From a virus, in IMG/VR virus record IMGVR_UViG_3300006880_000029, positions 1-42,975 of that record: a DNA stretch of 42,975 bases, one strand, 5' to 3'. Shown in pieces: positions 7,690 through 14,451 of the stretch. The notes beneath the pieces are model-generated. The model searched no databases and was not told the origin of the DNA. It saw only the letters and a program-made list of their open reading frames with translations. The position numbers were made by a program, and so were the translations under genes. Within the stretch, counting starts at the first letter, position 1; each line of letters starts with the position of its first letter.

Positions 7690-8478
7690 TTAGATCGGCA
7701 ATTCAGGCGCCGCCGGCGGCGCCGGCGGCGCCGGCGGCTGTGTCTGCGTCGGGGCCGGAATGTACGGAATCTCAGAGGAAGGCTGGATCTGGTACCCGGT
7801 GGACGACTGCTCTTCCGGGGTCGTAGAGCCAGCTTGCGTAGGGACCGCGACGGGCTTGAACTCGTCGAGTTCCGACTGGGCCGCCGCGACCGGTGCCGGT
7901 GTCGGCGCCGACTGGACGGGCTGCGGCTGCGGCTGCGGCTGCGGTGGCATCGGCGTTGGCTGCACCGGAGGCGGCATCGGCGGCGTCGGCGTCAGACATG
8001 GCGTCATCGCCCCGGTCACCGCCGTCTGGTTGCCGTAACCGCCGGTTGGTGCCAGCTGCGGCGCACCGGTGTACGGCTTGATCTGCGTGACCTCGTTGCG
8101 ATCCTCGCCGTTCCACTGCCGGATACCGAGTGTGACGCGAGCCCGACGGCCGTTCAGCGCACCGGCGACCGGTTCGAGCGAACCCGCCGCGCCGAGCGAA
8201 CCGAAGAACGCCTCATCCAGACCGAAGCACTTCATGTGCCGGAAGAAGATGGACAGCGCCATCGCGTTCTCAACCGAGAACACGAAGTTGTTGATGATCG
8301 ATCGGTTCTGGTACGGCCCGCTCAGCACCTTCAGGCGCACCTTGATCATTGGCTTGCCGTTGGACGATCGCGTGGCGTTGGCCTCGGTTACCTCCACGTC
8401 GTAGTCACCCGCCGGGAGTGCCTCAAAGGAGGCACTCTTTGCCTCCTGAATGGCACGGGAAAAGTCAATTGTGGTCAA
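7690..8478 (-). CDS. DUF669-family protein, single-strand-binding-like
   Basis: 262 residues; TTG start with AAGGA five bases upstream. Residues 1-130 match the phage DUF669 pattern: FEALPAGDYDVEVTEAN, KPMIKVRLKVLSGPYQNR (the OB-like strand), a helical middle, and RARVTLGIRQWNGEDRNEV. The rest is a low-complexity tail rich in Pro, Gln and Ala with a short PQ repeat near residue 185. DUF669 genes usually stand next to a phage recombinase ATPase, as here (8481-9299), and behave like ssDNA-binding partners. Acts in replication/recombination. Confidence 0.7.
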   Translation of the reverse strand: MTTIDFSRAIQEAKSASFEALPAGDYDVEVTEANATRSSNGKPMIKVRLKVLSGPYQNRSIINNFVFSVENAMALSIFFRHMKCFGLDEAFFGSLGAAGSLEPVAGALNGRRARVTLGIRQWNGEDRNEVTQIKPYTGAPQLAPTGGYGNQTAVTGAMTPCLTPTPPMPPPVQPTPMPPQPQPQPQPVQSAPTPAPVAAAQSELDEFKPVAVPTQAGSTTPEEQSSTGYQIQPSSEIPYIPAPTQTQPPAPPAPPAAPELPI

Positions 8479-8480
8479 TG

Positions 8481-9299
8481 TTATCCTTCCAACATCTCGT
8501 TAACGCCGTGATTTTCGACGCTAGCGACCGGCGTGGTGACGCCGAAAACGATCTTCATCCAATCCTCAACGTCGCCACCGGTGGACCCGTTCGTCGGACG
8601 ATCGATGGTGAGAACGTGCCCGAGACGACCCTGAACGCGCTCACCCGATTCCCACTGCTGATGCGGTCCGATCCACAGGCGGCGCACCTCCTGGGTCGGT
8701 TGACCGTTGGCGTCCGTGATCCAATCGGGATACAGGTAGCCGCAGATGTCAACCCAGTACGGCAGTGACGTCTGAATCTGTCCCTGCATGTACGGTACCC
8801 ACTTGCCACTGGCGTTCGACTGGCGACTCTCGGCGATGAAGAGAACGCAGCGCACCGCGAGTTCCGGTCGCAACGCCAGGTCGCGAAAACCGCGAATGAC
8901 GCCGTCCATGCGCGACAAAATCACACCCCAGTCGGCGATCTTCATGGCCTCGCTGCCGACCAGGTTCTGCCGACAGCGTCGCTGAATCTCCGTGATGGAG
9001 TCCACGACGATCGAGACGAACGGAGTCTGGTACTGCGTGATCCAACGGTACACCTGCTGCACCGTGTCCCACTCGCTGACCGTGACGATGCAGGCGTCCC
9101 ACGAGCCGTCCCACGTCGGCGGCGGACCGGTGTTGGGGTCCCAGTACGTCTTGCGCAGTCCAATGAAGCGCCAGCTTCCCTCGGCATCAAGAACGAGAAT
9201 TGGCTTCGGTGCCGTGGACGACAGCGTGGATTTCCCCACCTTAGACGCCGCGTGAATGAGGATCGAGAGACGCTGATGAGTGTCAAACGCGACGGTCAC
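8481..9299 (-). CDS. Sak4-like RecA-fold recombinase ATPase
   Basis: 272 residues from GTG with AGGAG upstream. Walker A is HAASKVGKST (residues ~16-25) and Walker B is FVSIVVDSIT (~93-102); ILVLDAEGSWRF follows the P-loop as in AAA_24/Sak4 proteins. QTSLPYWVDICGYLYPDW is the usual C-terminal sensor region. Sak4 proteins are phage single-strand annealing/strand exchange ATPases. It stands between the exonuclease gene and the DUF669 gene, giving the exonuclease, annealing and ssDNA-binding trio of a phage recombination module. Confidence 0.8.
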   Translation of the reverse strand: MTVAFDTHQRLSILIHAASKVGKSTLSSTAPKPILVLDAEGSWRFIGLRKTYWDPNTGPPPTWDGSWDACIVTVSEWDTVQQVYRWITQYQTPFVSIVVDSITEIQRRCRQNLVGSEAMKIADWGVILSRMDGVIRGFRDLALRPELAVRCVLFIAESRQSNASGKWVPYMQGQIQTSLPYWVDICGYLYPDWITDANGQPTQEVRRLWIGPHQQWESGERVQGRLGHVLTIDRPTNGSTGGDVEDWMKIVFGVTTPVASVENHGVNEMLEG

Positions 9300-9302
9300 G
9301 CG

Positions 9303-9719
9303 TCACTCCTGCACTCGAAAGTCGTACCGTGACGTCCGACCGCGACTCGAATCGAAGACGATCTCAATGATGCTCCCGTCGTTCCGCTGAATGAACTCGA
9401 TCATCTGCCGCTGCGTGCCGGTGGTCCACGCCAGGCCGTACGGCACCGTGTCCGGTGCCTGCAGTGCCTTCACCACGTTAATGAACATCGTCTCAACGCA
9501 CGGCAGGTGCCCAAAGTTGCTGGCGTACGTGCTGGCCACAACCAGACCCTGGTGATCGAGTTCTCGAATGCAGGCGTTGCGTCCCGTGAAGTTGTAGAGC
9601 TGCTCGTGACAGCCGGGGCAGCGGCCGCGCATCATTGGGTCGCGTCCCGACGACTCCGGTTCGAACAGTTCCAGGACGTGTCCATCCGCGAGCGTGTAGG
9701 TATGAGTGATAGGTGTCAT
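9303..9719 (-). CDS. Hypothetical protein with CxxC motif
   Basis: 138 residues; ATG overlapping the exonuclease stop (ATGA). A CPGC motif at about residue 34 and two further Cys (ACIREL, LPCVET) could hold a metal. The C-terminal half is a beta-rich stretch ending in RTSRYDFRVQE. Its place between exonuclease and Sak4-like ATPase suggests a role in the same recombination pathway. I do not recognise the family. Confidence 0.6.
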   Translation of the reverse strand: MTPITHTYTLADGHVLELFEPESSGRDPMMRGRCPGCHEQLYNFTGRNACIRELDHQGLVVASTYASNFGHLPCVETMFINVVKALQAPDTVPYGLAWTTGTQRQMIEFIQRNDGSIIEIVFDSSRGRTSRYDFRVQE

Positions 9720-11125
9720 TCTATCTTTCCATCCGTCTTCTCGTAGCGATCACGTGGATCGTGTCGCCGGTACAGCATGTTGATCAGGTCCTCGGATCCC
9801 GGTGAACCGTCGTCGATCGTGTTGCAGATCGCGAAGAAGTCACAGTCCCACGAGCACTCGGATCGTGGACTTGGGTAGCACACGTCGAAGTGCGACTCAC
9901 CTCGATTGAGAGCGTCGGTCGCGTTGATGACGTCGCGCGTCGCGGCCAGCATTCGAGTCTTGTAGTGCGATAGTTCAAGTTCGTTGTGATGCACCTCCAC
10001 GCGGCCGTAGAACGGTGGGTTGGCCCTCGCGCTGCGCTTCACTCGACGCAGCATGTTGTAGAGAGCGCCGTCGCAGCGCTTCTCACCATCCTCGGTGTTC
10101 AGAAACTCGAGCAGGTCGTAGTGCAGCATCTGCTCGTTCTGCGGCAACGTCACGGTAGGTGATGAGAGATCTCCCACCGTCTTATGATCTAGGAAGAGAC
10201 GTCGATCGTCGGTGACGCGTGTTACGCGGACGTCCAGCAGGCCGATGAGCTGGATCGGTCGGTCCTCGCCGTTGACGGCGACCTCGAGCTTAGCCGTGAT
10301 CGGGGTCTCGGACGCGATCACGCGCAGCTCGGCGTCCGCTCCGGTATCCTCGAGCCACTGCACGTAACCTTCGATCATGGCACGCTCGAGGTTGTTGGTG
10401 TTCGCGAACTGCCGTGCCAGTTCACCAAGCTGCTCATCGCTCAGTTCGCGATCGTGCGCGAGCTGCGTCACGTGCGTCCAGTCCTCCACGATGACGCGTT
10501 CCAACGCGTCGCGTGGGTCGACGCGCGCCTCCCCCTCGGGGACGTACCAGCGCTGCAACGCGCGATGAATGCGCGTGCCGATCGCGCGGACGTTGACGAA
10601 GTCCTCCGTTCGGAGCGTCAACTCGCGGTACCAGCCGAGCCACCACTTGCGGCGACAGCGCTTCCACGACTGGAGTTCACCGTTTGAGACGCGGTACGTC
10701 GTTGGGTCATCAACGGCGTCGGGAATCAGTTCAACGGTAGGTACATCGATGACGAGCGGAGGTGGCGTCGGCGGCGACGTGATTGGTTGAACGTTCAACT
10801 GCACACTGGAAAAGATGTCGTTCTCGTCATCAACGTCGACCGTGACGGTCACGGGTGTCGGTATCTCAGGCTCCGGCGTACCGGTTACCTGCGCGTGGTA
10901 ACGTGGATCAAACCGTCCACGCGTCAACTCGTTCAGGACGTTCGCGACGGCTTCGCGGTCGCCGGGCTTCCACGATTCCTTCAACTCGATGTTGCTGAGG
11001 CGTGCCGTGGAACGCCCCACGAAGCCAGCCATCTCGCTAAACGCCGCGCGACTCAACTTGTGACGCTGTCGCAACTCGAGAACGAGCGTTCCGGTGATAC
11101 TCTCAGGTGTAAAAATGAACGTCAC
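9716..11125 (-). CDS. PD-(D/E)XK (Cas4/RecB-like) exonuclease with N-terminal HTH
   Basis: 469 residues; starts just after the helicase stop (TAAGTG). Residues ~12-70 look like an XRE-type helix-turn-helix (LVLELRQRHKLSRAAFSEMAGF ... TARLSNIE), which is unusual for this family. After a Pro/Thr-rich linker comes the nuclease: a first Cys in SWKRCRRKWW, the catalytic LLDVRV...LFLDHKT (Asp, D-x-K) and QMLHYDLL (QxxxY), then ECSWDCDFFAIC, giving the four Cys of an Fe-S cluster as in Cas4 and AddB. It should be a 5'-3' or ssDNA exonuclease working with the Sak4-like ATPase. The HTH may target it or self-regulate. Confidence 0.8.
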   Translation of the reverse strand: MTFIFTPESITGTLVLELRQRHKLSRAAFSEMAGFVGRSTARLSNIELKESWKPGDREAVANVLNELTRGRFDPRYHAQVTGTPEPEIPTPVTVTVDVDDENDIFSSVQLNVQPITSPPTPPPLVIDVPTVELIPDAVDDPTTYRVSNGELQSWKRCRRKWWLGWYRELTLRTEDFVNVRAIGTRIHRALQRWYVPEGEARVDPRDALERVIVEDWTHVTQLAHDRELSDEQLGELARQFANTNNLERAMIEGYVQWLEDTGADAELRVIASETPITAKLEVAVNGEDRPIQLIGLLDVRVTRVTDDRRLFLDHKTVGDLSSPTVTLPQNEQMLHYDLLEFLNTEDGEKRCDGALYNMLRRVKRSARANPPFYGRVEVHHNELELSHYKTRMLAATRDVINATDALNRGESHFDVCYPSPRSECSWDCDFFAICNTIDDGSPGSEDLINMLYRRHDPRDRYEKTDGKIE

Positions 11126-12751
11126 TTAGTACTCCTCGGTGGGGTGACCAACGAACGATCCGATGATGAGTTGCTCCTCCGCGTCGATCGCCGACGTGTC
11201 CGCGTGGACGTTCGCCTTGAGCAGTGTGGCACGATCACGCGTCAGCTCGTCAAGTCGCTGAAGCTTCTCATGAAGACGCTCGATCACCTTCTCTTCCACC
11301 GTGTCACGCGTCACGATGTCGATGATAAGAATGCGCTTGTGCTTCTCTGCGCCCGGACGATGTGGTCGATCTTCCTTCTGCTTCTCGGACACCAGCGACC
11401 ACGACCGCTGAATGTTGATCAGCGTGTCCGAGGCCGACATGTCCAGACCCACGCCACCGGCCTGGTTAGTAAAGAGCAGCGCCCTGATGCGCCGAGCGTT
11501 GAGGTCATCAAGCGCGCGCTCACGATCGATCTCTCCCACCGCACCGGTTATGAGACCGTAGCGCACTCCCAGCTTACCGAGACGCGTCGCGGCGAGGTCG
11601 ATCAACTGGCGATGCTCGGCGGCGATTAAGACGGGTGGGCCGTCGTACCCCACCGTTAACACGCCTAGCTCGGCGAGCGTCTCTTCGAGGACGTCCAACT
11701 TCGGCGACGGTTCGCGCAACGTCCAGCGCCACGTGGTGACGTCATCGGGATTAATCTTCTCGATGTTGACCGACGCGGCGGCAAGCTGCATGAGGCGCGT
11801 CTGCGCGCTGAGATTGGTCTTGGCGACCAGCAGCTCTCCGTCCTCGGTCATCGCGATCAGGCTCTTCTCTAGTTCGCGGTATGTCTTAAGCTGCGCGGTG
11901 GGCAGCTCAGCGTACCGAATCTCACGTACCTTCGGCGGCAACTGCGGTAGCACCACGGCCTTCAGGACGCGGCGGAAGCGCGGGTCGAGCAGCTTAAACA
12001 GCTCGTCGCGGGTGTCCGGACGGATGCCGACGATGTCCGTGCCGCCGAACGCGTTCCACGAAATCAAGCAAAAGCGATCCACGAATTTACCACGAACAGG
12101 AAAGTCATCCGGTGCGACGGTGTGCATGATCGACCACAGGTCACCTGGATGATTTGCGATCGGCGTGCCTGTTAGCGCCCAGCGGTACCGTACTCCCTTG
12201 CTGTGCGCCACGTGCCAGATGGCGCGTGTCTGCAACGCCTTAGGATCCTTAATGCGGTGTGCCTCATCGAGAATGAACGTTTGGAACGTGAAGTCGTTTA
12301 GTGCCTTGTGATGCACGTCGCACCGCGCCGGAGTGAGATTCTCGTCACCGTGACGAGGATCACACTCGCGACAGCGCTTAAGACGTATCGAGCCGTACGG
12401 CGCGAGTCGACTGAACAGCCGAACGGCCTCGATGTTCATGATGACGAGCGCGGTAGGATCGCCTAACGCAGACTTGAGCACCTTGCGGCGTTGAACCGCG
12501 GTGCCTTCGATCACGTACGGCGTCGCCTCGGGCAACCAGCGCGCGGCCTCGCGACGCCAATGTCGCTTTACCGAGTTTGGGCAAATCACGACGGCCGGTA
12601 AGCCCTCACCTGAGATCTTTTGCGCAACGCGAATTACGCTCAACAATTGAGGAGTCTTGCCTCAACCGGAGCCCATCTCATCTCCAAGTAGACCACTCTT
12701 TACGGCTAGCATGAAGAGTACTCCGGCCTCCTGAAACGGATACAGGCTCAT
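11126..12751 (-). CDS. SNF2-type helicase, C-terminal part with in-frame TGA in Walker A
   Basis: An ATG at 12751 overlaps the HNH stop (ATGA) and opens MSLYPFQEAGVLFMLAVK, the start of the SF2/SNF2 core. The motif I region reads LLGDEMGSG, then TGA (12664-12662), then GKTPQLL. Without readthrough or bypass the core would be split; an internal TTG at 12646 could give only a P-loop-less 506-residue protein. Downstream motifs are intact: DEAHRIKD (II), TGTPIAN (III), QAGGVGLDMS (V) and QRSWSLVSEKQKEDRPHRPG (VI), plus a CREC...C...CDVHH zinc insert. It is the C-terminal part of a chromatin-remodeller-like phage helicase whose N-terminus lies at 13203-13568, beyond the HNH gene. Activity depends on how the TGA is handled. 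Confidence 0.75.
12647..12667 (-). other. Hairpin at the in-frame stop (candidate recoding site)
   Basis: On the minus strand GGT-TGA-GGC is followed by AAG ACT. TTGAGG (12665-12660) pairs perfectly with CCTCAA (12652-12647) around CAAGACT, so a 6-bp hairpin begins at the stop codon itself. The codons on either side of TGA are both Gly, and slipping from GGU to GGC would give exactly DEMGSGKT, the normal SNF2 P-loop. This resembles the layout of the T4 gene 60 bypass. It could also be a plain 6-base insertion. Confidence 0.45.
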
Positions 12752-13215
12752 TGGGCATCACCTCCAATCAGGTGCAGACGAACACAATCACACCGACAAG
12801 GTTCATTCTTAGTGATGCAACGGTAATGATGATACATATGTGCACCGTTGCTCGGGAACACAATGAGATTACTGATGTCGTTGTTCTTCTTATCTAGGTC
12901 TTCGTGGTGAACAACTTCACCTGATCGAAGTGGTCGACCGAGAACACGTTCGGCCACTACGCGATGTTGATGAACCTGATTTTCCTTAACATACGTGTAA
13001 GATTGATCACTCTTTGTCGTGCCACGCTTCCGTTTGTTGGCCTCCGCACCTCGTTGTGCACCCTTGAGCGTGTGCTCAACGTCTTCTTGGTTGTAACGGC
13101 GCATCCAACAGGTACGGTTACAGTGACGCTTAGCGTGATAGATACGACCGTTCTTACCGGGTCGAAGTTCGAACTCACTTCCACAACCTTCGCAGATGCG
13201 TGTCACGTGCGCCAC
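12748..13215 (-). CDS. HNH homing endonuclease
   Basis: 155 residues. The N-terminus has CEGCGSEFELRPG and CNRTCWMRRY (a Cys4 zinc finger), and the nuclease motif reads HQHRVVAERVLGR...GEVVHHEDLDKKNNDISNL, the His-His and Asn of an HNH/H-N-H site. Further Cys-His pairs follow. The gene occupies nearly all the DNA between the two parts of the helicase: its GTG start overlaps the end of the N-terminal part and its stop overlaps the ATG of the C-terminal part. No room remains for a ribozyme intron and it is in a different frame, so this is a free-standing homing gene inserted into the helicase, not an intein. Confidence 0.85.
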   Translation of the reverse strand: MAHVTRICEGCGSEFELRPGKNGRIYHAKRHCNRTCWMRRYNQEDVEHTLKGAQRGAEANKRKRGTTKSDQSYTYVKENQVHQHRVVAERVLGRPLRSGEVVHHEDLDKKNNDISNLIVFPSNGAHMYHHYRCITKNEPCRCDCVRLHLIGGDAQ

Positions 13216-13568
13216 GACTTCAACACTTCCAGTTCAGGAGAGTCACCATCATCAAGTGGTTCCAACGCGGTACGCAGCTCGACCGCTCGATCGACCCACT
13301 CGCGACGCAGTGCCCACGTCCACTCGATCAGGCGCTCGCTCAGCGTCAACTGCTCCTTGAACACGCCACGCAGTATGACGAGCGACGCCCACGACTTCGG
13401 CACCACCCAGTAGCGCCCGAGCGCGTCGTAGCGCGCGCCGGGAACCAGCGTAATGATGGCCTTCTCGTTCCACACCGTGTGAACGAGGATCCGATCCGAG
13501 GTGGGATCGTAGTCGGCGTGAGCCACGTGGAACTCCGAACGAACGCGTGAGTCGTGCAGTTGGCGCAA
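13203..13568 (-). CDS. SNF2-type helicase, N-terminal part
   Basis: 121 residues. ILVHTVWNEKAIITLVPGAR and YDALGRYWVVPKSWASLVIL are typical of the HARP-like N-terminal region that precedes the helicase core in phage SNF2 proteins. The frame stops at WRT-TGA where LYPFQ... would be expected; the rest of the protein is encoded at 11126-12751 after the HNH gene. Start overlaps nothing and follows the RuvC gene by 26 bases. The two parts might associate as separate chains. Confidence 0.65.
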   Translation of the reverse strand: MRQLHDSRVRSEFHVAHADYDPTSDRILVHTVWNEKAIITLVPGARYDALGRYWVVPKSWASLVILRGVFKEQLTLSERLIEWTWALRREWVDRAVELRTALEPLDDGDSPELEVLKSWRT

Positions 13569-13594
13569 CGAGGTAACACTACGAGGCAGCGCCG

Positions 13595-14068
13595 TTACGG
13601 CTGTGCGTTGAGACGCTTCTCTAGCACCGTGGCGTAACGCGTCATCAGCAAGAGTACGGCGTGTCGTGCCGCGTCGTTCACGTCGTTCGCGTCGGGTCGC
13701 TCGACCTCGCCGCGCATCACGTAGAAGCCTAAGCGCCGCAGCAACTCGTTCGGCGCGATGCGCTTCGCGTCCGCGGGACTCTGCATTGTCACCGGGTACC
13801 CGAGGTTAGTAGCGAGTACTGTCATAGCGCCAATGACCTGTTGTGGCACTGGCTGGTGCGTTCGTCCTGGCTGACTAGAGCTGACGTAACGCTCACACGC
13901 GACGTGCACGCGCTCTTTGTCTTCGTATAGCGTCCTGAACAGCGCGGTTAACGAGTCGAGCGCGGGCACCGGTTCACCCTGAAACACGGCGAACCTGAAC
14001 CCGTTACGCGCAACGAAGATGCCGGTGCTCGGACCGGGGTCGACTCCGATCACGTAGAGGTCGGTCAC
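13595..14068 (-). CDS. RuvC-like Holliday junction resolvase
   Basis: 157 residues of the RNase H-like fold. YVIGVDPGPSTGI holds the first catalytic Asp, VHVACERYV the Glu, and RPDANDVNDAARHAV the C-terminal Asp pair. Length is right for RuvC-like phage resolvases. It would cut branched DNA at the end of replication or before packaging. The GTG overlaps the DUF4406 stop (GTGA), so it is part of the polymerase operon. Confidence 0.75.
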   Translation of the reverse strand: MTDLYVIGVDPGPSTGIFVARNGFRFAVFQGEPVPALDSLTALFRTLYEDKERVHVACERYVSSSQPGRTHQPVPQQVIGAMTVLATNLGYPVTMQSPADAKRIAPNELLRRLGFYVMRGEVERPDANDVNDAARHAVLLLMTRYATVLEKRLNAQP

Positions 14069-14451
14069 AGCGCAACCGTGGCGGTCATGACCGGGAGCGA
14101 CGCAAAACCGTGTTGGTAGTAGATCTCGAGACCGCTGAGCGCCGCCACCTCGAACTTCGCACGTGCGCCGACGCTGCGCTCCCAGTTACGCAGGAGGTAG
14201 ATGCCGTCGCACGTTAGCAGCTCACGCAGGTCACCACGAATGAAGCACGCCGTGCTGTCGTGCTGCGGGTAATCACTGGCGAACGGCTTGGCGTACCCAC
14301 GGGGACACGCATCCTCGTGCTCATGTGGAGGGCAGTCGTGCGGAACGATCGCCTCGTGGCCGGCGCTTTCCACGTAGCGTGCGGCCGCACGAAACGCGCT
14401 GAGGTTGCCGTTCTGGTAGCCGTTGATCGGGCCACTGACGTAGATCTTCAC
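14065..14451 (-). CDS. DUF4406 / nucleoside deoxyribosyltransferase-like protein
   Basis: 128 residues. IYVSGPINGYQNGN at the start and LLTCDGIYLLRNWERSVGARAKFEVAAL near the end are the two signature regions of DUF4406, a family with the nucleoside 2-deoxyribosyltransferase fold. The loop between them is rich in His and Cys. Start GTG overlaps the polymerase stop. It may act on a nucleoside or nucleotide and could help make or clear modified bases; this part is inference. Confidence 0.7.
   Translation of the reverse strand: MKIYVSGPINGYQNGNLSAFRAAARYVESAGHEAIVPHDCPPHEHEDACPRGYAKPFASDYPQHDSTACFIRGDLRELLTCDGIYLLRNWERSVGARAKFEVAALSGLEIYYQHGFASLPVMTATVAL

Noticed and set aside
12748-13215. Intein or intron in the helicase
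   Set aside because: The HNH frame differs from that of the helicase parts, and it fills the insert with no intein borders and no space for a ribozyme core.
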